In this document: positions 26,863-34,982 of the stretch, piece after piece
Layout of the letters: each line of letters begins with the position of its first letter
Position numbering within the stretch: position 1 is the first letter of the stretch
DNA from: Taibaiella chishuiensis
GTDB lineage: Bacteria; Bacteroidota; Bacteroidia; Chitinophagales; Chitinophagaceae
NCBI RefSeq assembly: GCF_003014535.1
Contig: NZ_PYGD01000002.1
Coordinates: 496,001-560,000, forward strand
Length of the DNA stretch: 64,000 nt
Direction of reading: 5' to 3'
Notes under the pieces: model-generated
The model's input: the letters and a program-made list of their open reading frames with translations, nothing else
The model's database searches: none
What the model was told of the DNA's origin: nothing
Position numbers and translations under genes: made by a program

Positions 26863-27372
26863 ATGAGACAAGAACACACAGTAACCAACCAGGATGATTG
26901 CATGGATGACACAGCGCCCAGTAGTGCTTTTGCGTACCTCAAATCACTTCCCGCGAATTATGACAACCCGGTGCTGGATAGCTATAAGCGATCACGCGAC
27001 TCGAAGATCATCGATCACCAGATCGCCGAAGACTTTACCCGCAGTTTCCGCACACCTTCGCAATCGTTCTTTATTCCTGTTTCCTGGTCGATGACCAAGG
27101 CGGCGCTGATCAACCTGTTGGGTATTACTGCCCACGAAGGTTTTGACGAAGTAAACGGCGTACGTTTTTATGCAGGGATTAACGACGACAGGCAATTGAC
27201 CCTGGTGGCTGTTACCACTAAGGCAGGCGATGGCTGCAGCGACGATCTTACCTACGCTGAATCCTATCCTTACTATGATTACGCAAAACCCTGTCCGACC
27301 GACTGCAGTAACCGCGGTAATCTTAAAGTGCAGAACGGCCTGGCTGCAATGGTTGAAGTTGGTGTTAAATAG
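26863..27372 (+). CDS. Unknown 169-residue cytoplasmic protein
   Basis: 169 residues, no signal peptide or membrane segment, and no family recognised with confidence. Visible features are a helical N-terminal half (FIPVSWSMTKAALINLLGI), a strand-rich segment (VNGVRFYAGINDDRQLTLVAVTT) and a Cys-containing tail (GDGCSDDL, KPCPTDCSNRG). It is the first gene after the mirrored promoter, followed by a membrane protein, a histidine kinase and a response regulator. It may therefore be a sensor accessory or a target of that system. Confidence 0.7.
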   Translation: MRQEHTVTNQDDCMDDTAPSSAFAYLKSLPANYDNPVLDSYKRSRDSKIIDHQIAEDFTRSFRTPSQSFFIPVSWSMTKAALINLLGITAHEGFDEVNGVRFYAGINDDRQLTLVAVTTKAGDGCSDDLTYAESYPYYDYAKPCPTDCSNRGNLKVQNGLAAMVEVGVK

Positions 27373-27388
27373 GAAAGTAAAAATTATA

Positions 27389-27396
27389 TATTTTTG
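27389..27396 (+). promoter_or_regulatory. Possible internal promoter -7 box
   Basis: TATTTTTG is an exact match to TAnnTTTG, 28 bases upstream of the membrane-protein gene start. It may give the sensor genes basal expression independent of the upstream promoter. No -33 box at the expected spacing is obvious. Confidence 0.35.
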
Positions 27397-27424
27397 CTAT
27401 CTTACCAAGACCAAACCCATTCCT

Positions 27425-28072
27425 ATGAAACTAGAAAAATTACTGGTTAATTGCTCCGAGGTCAGTGTCCTGATCCCTGTAATCGCAGGGATCAGGAGCT
27501 ACCCGGTACTTACACTGCCCTTCAAAATATTGTTTTATTTCTTCGTCCTGTCGGGCCTGTTTGAAATACAATCCCGCATTGCAATCGTGTTATGGCAGAA
27601 TAATATGCCCGGGCAACATTTATTTACCGTTGTGCAATTTATTGCCTTTACCCTTTTATTCTTATTGCATACCCAGCGCAAGAGCCTGCGGGTACTGCTT
27701 GTGGCGAATATGCTGGTGCTTTTCGGCTTTGCCCTGTTTAACGCGATCACCAGCATAAAAGACCCGAACAGCCTGGCCAGGGGATATGCAGCCGCATCTC
27801 TGACCGTTTATGCGCTTATTTACCTGTATTACCTGTTTGCAATAGATAGTACCCGGTACGTCTGGCAGTACCCGATGTTCTGGATCTGTATCGGCATCCT
27901 GATGTACTTCACCGTTAATTTCATGTACATCATGACAAAACAATACCTGATTGCAAAACATCTGGATGTGGAATGGGTGGGCCATTTACTGCATTCTGTG
28001 TTGAATATTATTGCACATTGTTTATACGCCCAGGCATTCACATCCCTACGCAAATGGAAGACAGCTTCATGA
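27425..28072 (+). CDS. Polytopic membrane protein, probable sensor partner
   Basis: 215 residues from ATG 27425 (MKLEKLLVNCSEVSV). About six to seven membrane segments: ILFYFFVLSGLFEI, FTVVQFIAFTLLFLLH, LLVANMLVLFGFALF, YALIYLYYLFA, YPMFWICIGILMYFTVNF and VLNIIAHCLYAQAF. Its last bases overlap the histidine kinase start as ATGA, so translation is probably coupled. The kinase itself has one membrane segment and no sensor domain, so this protein may supply signal detection. Confidence 0.75.
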   Translation: MKLEKLLVNCSEVSVLIPVIAGIRSYPVLTLPFKILFYFFVLSGLFEIQSRIAIVLWQNNMPGQHLFTVVQFIAFTLLFLLHTQRKSLRVLLVANMLVLFGFALFNAITSIKDPNSLARGYAAASLTVYALIYLYYLFAIDSTRYVWQYPMFWICIGILMYFTVNFMYIMTKQYLIAKHLDVEWVGHLLHSVLNIIAHCLYAQAFTSLRKWKTAS

Positions 28073-28848
28073 TCTATTTCATGGCCATGGTCGTGGTAAT
28101 TCTATTGCTGGTTGTGGCTATAGTGCTTTACGCATTTTTACACCAAAAAAAACTTGTTTTGTTGCGCATAAGATTGAGTGAAGAGGCGCTGCTGAAACAA
28201 CAGGACATATTCGATGCATTGCAGGAAGGCCAGGAACAGGAACGGGCAAGGTTATCCCAGGAAATTCATGATGGCGTGGCAGCCAAGCTATCAGGCCTTA
28301 AAATGGCCCTGGAATACCTGAACCTGAATGCCAGGGAACACCACGAGCTCATCGCCAAGATATTTACCGGGGTCACGGAAAGCCTGGACGAGGTAAGAGA
28401 GATATCCCATAACCTGCAGCCCTATTTTTTTAATAACAGCATAGAGCGCTTGCTGGCCGATCTTGTAGAACAGCATAATACCACCGGCAAGCAGCACAAT
28501 ACCACCGGCAAGTGTAGTTTCTCGCTTTCCATGGATCCTATGGAAAGCTTGCAGGAAGAGCATTTGAAGCTGCATATTTACCGCATCATTTCCGAATTGC
28601 TCAATAATATACGCAAACACGCACAGGCCGACCAAGCTTCGGTGCAGATCAATATTGAATCCGGCGCCATGACCATCGTTGTGGAGGATAATGGTATCGG
28701 TATGGCCGACGATCAACATCGTTTAGACAGTATAGGTCTGAAGAATATCCGCAACCGCGTCAAGGTCTGCAAAGGTAATATCGATATCGAGTCTTCGGAC
28801 CAGGGAACAACTGTAATTATTGAGCTCCCCTTAAACAACACTGAATGA
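28069..28848 (+). CDS. NarL-type sensor histidine kinase
   Basis: 259 residues from ATG 28069, chosen for the ATGA overlap with the previous stop; an ATG 15 bases earlier is also possible. One N-terminal membrane helix (VVVILLLVVAIVLYAFL) leads directly into a HisKA_3 domain with His67 in LSQEIHDGVAAKL, then an HATPase with ELLNNIRKHA, VEDNGIGM and GTTVIIELP. It should autophosphorylate His67 and pass phosphate to the regulator encoded next (overlap ATGA). There is no extracytoplasmic sensor. An in-frame 21-base tandem duplication sits between the dimerisation and ATPase regions. Confidence 0.88.
   Translation: MIYFMAMVVVILLLVVAIVLYAFLHQKKLVLLRIRLSEEALLKQQDIFDALQEGQEQERARLSQEIHDGVAAKLSGLKMALEYLNLNAREHHELIAKIFTGVTESLDEVREISHNLQPYFFNNSIERLLADLVEQHNTTGKQHNTTGKCSFSLSMDPMESLQEEHLKLHIYRIISELLNNIRKHAQADQASVQINIESGAMTIVVEDNGIGMADDQHRLDSIGLKNIRNRVKVCKGNIDIESSDQGTTVIIELPLNNTE
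28471..28512 (+). repeat. 21-base tandem duplication inside the kinase gene
   Basis: CAGCATAATACCACCGGCAA plus G (28471-28491) is repeated at 28492-28512 with one change (T to C). It encodes QHNTTGK twice, in the loop before the ATPase domain, and keeps the frame. Confidence 0.9.
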
Positions 28849-29459
28849 AAACATATGCTACCCTGTATCTCGCCGATGATCACCAGATTGTAATTGACGG
28901 GCTTAAATTATTAATCGGCAGTGAAGAGGATATAAAAATAGTCGGTTATGCCAATGATGGCGAAGCGGCCCATGCGGGCATCCGAGAACGCAAGCCGGAC
29001 CTGGCGCTTATCGATTTTAGCATGCCGAAAATGAACGGGCTGGAGGTGATATTTAGCCTGAGAAAAATGCTGCCTGATACCAAATTCGTTATTTTATCCA
29101 TGTCCGAGAATATCCGCGATATCAGGGAGGCGCAGAATGGTGGGGCTAAGGGGTATATCCGGAAGAATGCGGACCGCGCCACCCTGATGCATTGCCTCAG
29201 GGCGGTACTGGCCGGCGGTACTTATTTCCCCGATGTTAAAACGATAGCTGCCGAATCGGAAAAGCAGCTTTTTACACCCCGCGAAATAGAAATTATTAAA
29301 CTCGTGCTCGATGAATACACCTCGGCCGATATCGCGTTGCGCCTGCATCTGAGCCGGACAACTATAGAAACACACCGGAAAAACATCAACCGGAAATCCG
29401 GTACGAATACACCGCTCGGGCTGAGCAAGTTCCTGCTGCAGCACCAGATCAAGTTTTAA
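28845..29459 (+). CDS. LuxR/NarL-type response regulator
   Basis: 204 residues. The receiver domain has the acidic pair in LADDHQIVIDG, the phosphoacceptor Asp in LALIDFSMPKMNG and the switch Lys in GAKGYIRKNA. The C-terminal LuxR helix-turn-helix reads LFTPREIEIIKLV and LSRTTIETHRKNINRKSG. It overlaps the kinase stop by ATGA, so the two form a pair. Its most likely targets in the window are the twin palindromes at 26731-26750 and 26783-26800. Confidence 0.92.
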   Translation: MKTYATLYLADDHQIVIDGLKLLIGSEEDIKIVGYANDGEAAHAGIRERKPDLALIDFSMPKMNGLEVIFSLRKMLPDTKFVILSMSENIRDIREAQNGGAKGYIRKNADRATLMHCLRAVLAGGTYFPDVKTIAAESEKQLFTPREIEIIKLVLDEYTSADIALRLHLSRTTIETHRKNINRKSGTNTPLGLSKFLLQHQIKF

Positions 29460-29551
29460 CGTTCCCGGAAATCAAAAGGTATTGGGAGGGGCAGGTTTAC
29501 CCGCTCTTATAGCTACTGCTTTGCCCTGTAGCGCAGTGTGTTTTCCTTTTT

Positions 29552-30328
29552 ATGCCAACTAATGCACTTATGGTAGTGATCAATTGTAACTTATTCAAGA
29601 AGTACGACGTCGCGTTGTCTTTTGCTGAAGAAGACCGGGCCTTCGTAGACATTGTGGCGCGATTGCTGAAGGAGCGCGATGTCCGGATCTTCTATGACGA
29701 CGACAAGCGGGTAATGACCTGGGGCCGGGATCTGCGGCATGATCTGGATAAGGTGTATCGCCTGCAGGCCAGGCTCTGTGTCGTGTTCGTATCTGAAGCT
29801 TATGGCCGGAAATACTGGACCAGTTTCGAAATGTTCCGGATCAGGGCGCGTGCTTTATTTCAAAGAAGGCGCGTTTATTTTTTGCCTTACCTGATGGACG
29901 AAAGCGAATACGCCCGTGCGCTGATGGACATTGGCTGCCTTACCCGTAAAAACCGCGATGAACACGGCCTGGCGGATGCCATCGTTGAAAAATTAAACCA
30001 GCAACCGGTCAGGAGATTTGTCCTGTTGTTTTTGGCCTGGTTTGCCCACCGGCTGCGGCGCAACACCACGATTGCCCTCCTGGCCGGTGGCGGCTTGTTC
30101 CTGTTCAGGGATACCCTTACCCCTGTAGATATATTGACGCAAAGAATTTACGAACGGAATACGCGGCGGGTTGAGGGTTCCGTATGCGGGGACGGCGCCT
30201 TTAGCGAAAGGCAGGGGCGCGGAAGCTGTTCCCATCACGGCGGTGTGGCGCGTAAAGTTGATACCGTACTGCATGACAAGACGATGGAGGACTGCCGGCG
30301 CGAAGCCCGGTCTATTTCTATATGGTAA
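29552..30328 (+). CDS. Membrane TIR-domain protein with C-terminal DUF3761-like motif
   Basis: 258 residues (an alternative ATG at 29570 would remove six). Residues ~15-145 form a TIR domain: KKYDVALSFAEEDRAFVDIV, VRIFYDDD, CVVFVSEAYGRKYWTSFEMF, with Glu93 at the place of the NADase Glu. A hydrophobic stretch at ~172-187 (NTTIALLAGGGLFLF), and possibly one before it, anchors it in the membrane. Residues ~205-235 (VCGDGAFSE, GRGSCSHHGGV) match the DUF3761 tail of the TPR protein at 24039. It starts 92 bases after the response regulator. Whether it is an NAD-cleaving effector or a signalling adaptor is not known. Confidence 0.82.
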   Translation: MPTNALMVVINCNLFKKYDVALSFAEEDRAFVDIVARLLKERDVRIFYDDDKRVMTWGRDLRHDLDKVYRLQARLCVVFVSEAYGRKYWTSFEMFRIRARALFQRRRVYFLPYLMDESEYARALMDIGCLTRKNRDEHGLADAIVEKLNQQPVRRFVLLFLAWFAHRLRRNTTIALLAGGGLFLFRDTLTPVDILTQRIYERNTRRVEGSVCGDGAFSERQGRGSCSHHGGVARKVDTVLHDKTMEDCRREARSISIW

Positions 30329-30524
30329 AACCTATCGCGATGTATAAGCGCTTTTTGTTGGTCTGCATTTGTAAGAGCCTGCTTAAGAAAGTACCTTGCT
30401 ACACCGTCGTATCAGGCCCCTTGCGCTGGTGGTTGTGCACCCGCTGCAAGCGATCTGTGGTTGTTCTATTACTATAAAACATATCAGCCGGCTTGTTGAT
30501 GTCAACTTTTACAACCCAATACAG

Positions 30525-30570
30525 ATGCTACCTTAAGCCACCCGGAAGCGGCCTGAGGTAGCATTTTTTA
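30525..30570 (+). terminator. Terminator-like hairpin downstream of the TIR gene
   Basis: Perfect outer stem ATGCTACCT (30525-30533) with AGGTAGCAT (30556-30564) followed by five T. It lies about 200 bases past the TIR stop, leaving a long untranslated end or a short unannotated transcript. Confidence 0.65.
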
Positions 30571-30610
30571 GGTCCGGCTTTAAGGTAGTACATGGTTACC
30601 CCTGGCCGGC

Positions 30611-31063
30611 TTAATTAAACAGCAGGGTATTCTGTCCGCTAAAATTCCAGGTAGCGATCGTTTGGGTACAAATGGTGCAGCCGGCGCCATTCACATTCGC
30701 TATGACACCGTTGGGCCATCCCAGGCAGCCGTAACTGGATACATTCAGGGCCGGTGTATCGCAGCCGGAAGGACCGGAGCATACAATGCCCCCAAGGATA
30801 ACACGGTCGGCTCCCGGTGGGGTTGAAATACCGGGAAGGCTTGTGGCTGTGTAGCTGATAAAGGTGCCCGGGGCGATGCTGAGCAGTGCCGAAACGCCGC
30901 CTGTACTGCAGGACGTGGCGCCGGGTGTTACCGGCGGACTTACTACCACCCGGTAATACATCGTACAGGGTGTTGTGTTACGTACCGTGAGCCGGCTCGA
31001 GTTCTGTGCATAAAGTGCATGTCCCAGTAAGAGCAGGGCAGCAAATAAAAAGATGCTTTTCAT
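30611..31063 (-). CDS. Small secreted protein of unknown function
   Basis: 150 residues with a clear signal peptide (FLFAALLLLGHALYAQ). The mature part is beta-rich with seven or more cysteines (TTPCTMYYRV, CSTGG, GIVCSGPSGCDTP, YGCLGWP, AGCTICTQT) that could form disulfides. No T9SS tail is present. It appears to be a monocistronic periplasmic or extracellular protein; no family recognised. Confidence 0.72.
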   Translation of the reverse strand: MKSIFLFAALLLLGHALYAQNSSRLTVRNTTPCTMYYRVVVSPPVTPGATSCSTGGVSALLSIAPGTFISYTATSLPGISTPPGADRVILGGIVCSGPSGCDTPALNVSSYGCLGWPNGVIANVNGAGCTICTQTIATWNFSGQNTLLFN

Positions 31064-31549
31064 AAGTGGTTGTTTTGGTGAGATCTTGAAAATGTTGTTA
31101 TAGAAAATTGGTAGTGCTGTTACATCGATAAGGGGTGCGCTACCGATATTGCCTGGACCAGGTTGCTTTTGAAGCGCCCTGGTCTTTTTTAGTATATAGT
31201 ATGGTTTGTTGAAGCTCGCTCTCTCTTTCCTGTATGGGCCTTCTTTGCAGTTCTCTTTAGACGGTGATCATGATAGTGGAAATGTTTATTCCTGCAGGCC
31301 GTCTGCCTGATAAGGCTTTACAATTGGGCTTCCCGTTGTTTTATAATGTAAATATAATACAAATCGAAACCGGCCCGTAAGGCTGCCAGCCGGTAATTCA
31401 TAGCCGTGCAATGCCGGGGCGCAGCCGGGTAACCAGGAGGCATAACCGTGGGTTCGCCATGCAGAGTACCGGGGCATGTTGGTCATTTTTCTAGCGGCCA
31501 AATTCAAAAAATCTTATTTTAGCATCCCTTTAAATGCTGCCCCCTGTCT
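31064..31549. other. Intergenic stretch with an orphan terminator
   Basis: 486 bases between a minus-strand secreted protein and a plus-strand peptidase operon. It holds a plus-strand terminator at 31156-31190 without a matching gene. A 73-codon minus-strand frame (31286-31507) is not convincing. The remainder should carry the two outward promoters. Confidence 0.45.
31156..31190 (+). terminator. Orphan intrinsic terminator
   Basis: GACCAGG (31156-31162) pairs with CCTGGTC (31178-31184), followed by six T. No plus-strand gene ends nearby, so it may end a small RNA or a long transcript from the TIR gene, or block read-through. Confidence 0.6.
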
Positions 31550-32242
31550 ATGCTTGGAATTATTGTAGCCCTGCTTTGCTCCTGGTTTTTACTCTGGTGG
31601 TTTGCCGGCCGGAGCCCGGATGCCCTGGGCTGGAAGCCTGTTGCAGGAAGAGTGCAGGAATGGACGGTTGGTCTGCTGCTTGCTGCGGCCGTTTGCAGCG
31701 CCTGGCAACTGATGACGACAGCCGCTGCTGGTAATCGCTGGCTGCGTAACCCGGAAGCTGGTACCCGCACGATCCTGTCGGCTACCTGGTGGACCTTTAA
31801 GTCGGTCGTATTTGAAGAGCTGGTTTTCCGGGGCGCCCTGCTGTACCTGGCTATACAACGCTTTGGAGCGAAAGTGGCCTGCCTGTTGTCTGCGGTATGC
31901 TTTGGTGTGTATCATTGGTTTGCCTACCAGGCCTGGGGTAACCCCTTGTATATGGTCCTGGTCTTTTTTATGACTGCGATTTTTGGACTGATGCTGGCTG
32001 CGGCCTTTGCGCGGACCCGGTCGCTTTACCTGCCCCTGGCCTTACATACGGGCTGGAACCTTGTCAATATCGTCGTGTTTTCCAATGGCCCGCTGGGGCG
32101 GCAACTGTTCGTTAAGGCAAACACGCTGAAACCAACGGGCGGTGTATCCCTGTTTATTTTCCTATTCCAGGTTTTTGCATTGCCGGTATTGGTATTCCTG
32201 TATCTCCGTTATTTTTACCGGAAACGGGCACAACATTTTTAA
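31550..32242 (+). CDS. CPBP family intramembrane protease
   Basis: 230 residues with about seven membrane segments. The signature motif appears as VFEELVFRGALLYLAIQRFG (EExxxR), with the second-motif His in CFGVYHWFAY and the third-motif His and Asn in ALHTGWNLVN. It is distinct from the CPBP protein at 8286. It starts a three-gene peptidase operon: the M28 gene begins 4 bases after its stop, and a retropepsin-like gene follows. Confidence 0.87.
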   Translation: MLGIIVALLCSWFLLWWFAGRSPDALGWKPVAGRVQEWTVGLLLAAAVCSAWQLMTTAAAGNRWLRNPEAGTRTILSATWWTFKSVVFEELVFRGALLYLAIQRFGAKVACLLSAVCFGVYHWFAYQAWGNPLYMVLVFFMTAIFGLMLAAAFARTRSLYLPLALHTGWNLVNIVVFSNGPLGRQLFVKANTLKPTGGVSLFIFLFQVFALPVLVFLYLRYFYRKRAQHF

Positions 32243-32246
32243 TATT

Positions 32247-33539
32247 ATGCTTATGACTATACGGTACAAAACTATTACCATTTTATGTGCGGCGTTGATG
32301 ACGGCGAGTGCCCTTCATGCCCAGACCGCCAGCCCCGCGGCCTTCCCGGTTCGCTTAGCGGAAGAGCGGCTTCGTTTCCTGGCAGCCGACGAACGCGAAG
32401 GCCGTGCGCTCTACACACCCGGACTGGACCAGTCTGCGGCGTATATTGCTGCCGCTTTTAAAAAGAGCGGCTTGAGGCCCTTTAAGGGCAACAGTATGCT
32501 GCAGTCCTTCGCGGTATACAATACGGAGCTCAAAGACCTTTCCGCCACGATCGGTCAGCAGGTATTCCCGGCCGAAAGCGTGGTGGTGATTACGGGTTTG
32601 CAACAACTCGACCTTACCGAACAATCGGGTTATAACGTTGCGACCATCGATGCGGGCGTGTCCCTGTTTCACGAGGCGTACAAGATTATTCATAACGGTA
32701 AGAATAATATCGTGCTGGTCGATGAGAGCTATGCCGCACAATTCAAACGGCTCGCCGCCTTTGGCGGGGAGTTTCTCGAACGGAACGGGTCTACGGTATT
32801 CCTGCTGGGTAAACCCGGTTTGTCCTCCTATCATATAAAGGCAACCCATACGATCAAAGAACAGCAATTGGCCAATGTCGTAGGGATGTTGCCGGGTAAG
32901 TCGAAAAAAAACGAATACGTAATCTTCTCCGCGCACTATGACCACCTGGGTATCGGTAAGCCCGTTAACGGCGACTCTATTTATAATGGCGCTAACGACG
33001 ATGCCTCGGGTACCACGGCGATCATGATGCTGGCAGACTATTATGCGGGATTAAAGAACAATGAACGTACTATCCTGTTTGTTGCCTTTACGGCTGAGGA
33101 ATCGGGTGGTTATGGGTCGCAGTACTTCAGTAAGCAGCTCGATCCGGACCGGGCCATCGCGATGTTCAACATAGAGATGATCGGCACCGAAAGTAAATGG
33201 GGCAGGAACTCGGCTTATATTACCGGTTACGAGGCATCTTCGCTGGGTAAGATACTACAGCAAAACCTGGCCGGTACCGGTTTTTCGTTTTACCCTGACC
33301 CTTATCCGGAGCAGCAGTTGTTTTACCGTTCCGATAATGCAACCCTGGCCCGCCTGGGTGTTCCGGCACATTCCATATCCACTTCTAAAATGGATAATGA
33401 GCCGTATTATCATAAACCGGGTGATGAAATCGCTACGCTCGATATCGCCAATATGACCGGGGTAATCCGGGCCATTGCACTCAGCGCCGGCTCTGTCATC
33501 TCCGGTAAGGATACGCCAAGCCGGGTACAGCAGCAATAG
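32247..33539 (+). CDS. M28 family zinc aminopeptidase
   Basis: 430 residues from ATG 32247 (a second ATG lies two codons later), 4 bases after the CPBP gene. A signal peptide ends near SALHAQT, placing the enzyme in the periplasm or outside. The catalytic zinc motifs are visible: HYDHLGIG, NGANDDASGT, FTAEESGGYGSQ, EMIGTES and the C-terminal HKPGDE. A PA-like insert precedes the catalytic domain. It should remove N-terminal amino acids from peptides, and its neighbours are two other peptidases. Confidence 0.9.
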   Translation: MLMTIRYKTITILCAALMTASALHAQTASPAAFPVRLAEERLRFLAADEREGRALYTPGLDQSAAYIAAAFKKSGLRPFKGNSMLQSFAVYNTELKDLSATIGQQVFPAESVVVITGLQQLDLTEQSGYNVATIDAGVSLFHEAYKIIHNGKNNIVLVDESYAAQFKRLAAFGGEFLERNGSTVFLLGKPGLSSYHIKATHTIKEQQLANVVGMLPGKSKKNEYVIFSAHYDHLGIGKPVNGDSIYNGANDDASGTTAIMMLADYYAGLKNNERTILFVAFTAEESGGYGSQYFSKQLDPDRAIAMFNIEMIGTESKWGRNSAYITGYEASSLGKILQQNLAGTGFSFYPDPYPEQQLFYRSDNATLARLGVPAHSISTSKMDNEPYYHKPGDEIATLDIANMTGVIRAIALSAGSVISGKDTPSRVQQQ

Positions 33540-33597
33540 GACTTTCAATGAACTGGATAATAAAGACTTTAACCATTAAACCCTCAACCAATACCTT

Positions 33598-34803
33598 ATG
33601 CGTTTTTACATTGTTTTATGCCTGTTTGCCGGTATTACCCTGGCGCCCCTTTCCCGGCTGTCGGCCCAGCAGCCCGACCTGAACCAGGGTGCGGCGGTGC
33701 AGGATCAATATTATACCGTTATTCCCTATAGCCAGGTCAAAGGCAAGATCATCGTCGACGTAGTGCTCCAGGGCCGCAAGTGTAAATTTATCTGGGATAC
33801 CGGCGCTCCGTTGTCCCTCTCCGACAGCCTGAGCAATGCCCTGGGCCTGGCAACGTTCGCCAATATCAATGTGGCCGACCAGTCGGGTGCTAAAGACAGT
33901 ATCCGTATCGTAAAAGTACCGGAGATCAGTATCGGTGGGGTAAGCTTTGCCGGTGTGCCTGCTTTGGCGCCTAAGGAAACGGAGATGATCTTCCGGTGTT
34001 TTGGCGTAGAAGGGATGATCGGCAGTAATCTCTTACGGAATACCGTCGTACAGTTTGATAGCCGTAATAAACAGATTATCCTGGCCAGCGATGCCCGGAA
34101 ACTTACCTTAAGTAAGAAAAACGCGCTCCCAATGCAACTTACGCCGGTACAAAGCAATCCCTTTGTAAAGATCCTGCTCAAGAAGGGCAAAACAGCCGTG
34201 TCTGATAACATCCTGCTTGATTCCGGTGCAGACGGCTTTTATGAAATGTCGATCGGCGCTTATAAATATTTTTCGGGACGTGCCGCCATCATTGATCTGC
34301 AGGCCGAAGGTTACGGAACTTATGCCGGTGGTTTGCATGGTATTGCCGCACCGCAACAAAATTTTACGCTGGGGATACCCGAACTGGTACTGGGTAAGAT
34401 GACCTTCCTGAACACCCGGGTTACGACGACCTATAGCGACGAATCGCGCATCGGCAGCGAACTTTTCGACTATGGCAAAGTAACACTGAACTATAAGGAC
34501 AAATTATTCTATTTCGAACCGTATGACAACAACAATAGCCGCGACCTGTATCGTAAGCTCTGGCCGGTGCAGCCCGTAATGGAAAAAGATAAGATCGTGG
34601 TTGGTATTGTATGGGATAAGGCGCTGAGCGAAGAGGTACATGCCGGCGATGAGATCCTTTCTTTCGGCGATATGGATTATAGCCGGATGAGCTTTTGCGA
34701 ACGCGTTACTTCCGAGCGCAACACCGGGCCCGACGCCGTGGAGCTGAAACTGAAGGATGCCCGTACCGGCGCCATTAAGACTATAAAGCTTGAACGCAAA
34801 TAA
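33598..34803 (+). CDS. Secreted retropepsin-like aspartyl protease with PDZ-like C-terminus
   Basis: 401 residues with a signal peptide (cleavage near SRLSAQQ). Two aspartyl protease half-sites are present in one chain: FIWDTGAPLSLSD (N-half) and ILLDSGADGFYEMS (C-half). The last ~90 residues (IVGIVWDKALSEEVHAGDEI, ILSFGDMDYSRM) resemble a PDZ domain. Bacteroidota homologues are annotated as aspartyl protease family proteins. It lies 58 bases after the M28 gene. Confidence 0.85.
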   Translation: MRFYIVLCLFAGITLAPLSRLSAQQPDLNQGAAVQDQYYTVIPYSQVKGKIIVDVVLQGRKCKFIWDTGAPLSLSDSLSNALGLATFANINVADQSGAKDSIRIVKVPEISIGGVSFAGVPALAPKETEMIFRCFGVEGMIGSNLLRNTVVQFDSRNKQIILASDARKLTLSKKNALPMQLTPVQSNPFVKILLKKGKTAVSDNILLDSGADGFYEMSIGAYKYFSGRAAIIDLQAEGYGTYAGGLHGIAAPQQNFTLGIPELVLGKMTFLNTRVTTTYSDESRIGSELFDYGKVTLNYKDKLFYFEPYDNNNSRDLYRKLWPVQPVMEKDKIVVGIVWDKALSEEVHAGDEILSFGDMDYSRMSFCERVTSERNTGPDAVELKLKDARTGAIKTIKLERK

Positions 34804-34982
34804 GCAATGCGTATCGTTTGTATAGATGCAATACTCCGGTTAAGAGCTATACTCTATCCGTGTCGCTATTTCAGGCCCGCTACCCAAAGGTTGTACAGCC
34901 CAATGATGCGCTATGTCTTATCTCCGGATCCCGTGCCGATCCTGCGCAACCGCTACCTTCTATCCCCAAACATCTATCCCCC

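Noticed and set aside
30340-30477. 45-codon Cys-containing plus-strand frame after the TIR gene
   Set aside because: It could encode a small protein, but composition is ordinary for random frames and nothing supports translation.
31286-31507. 73-codon minus-strand frame
   Set aside because: No motif and no operon context; random open frame in a GC-balanced gap.
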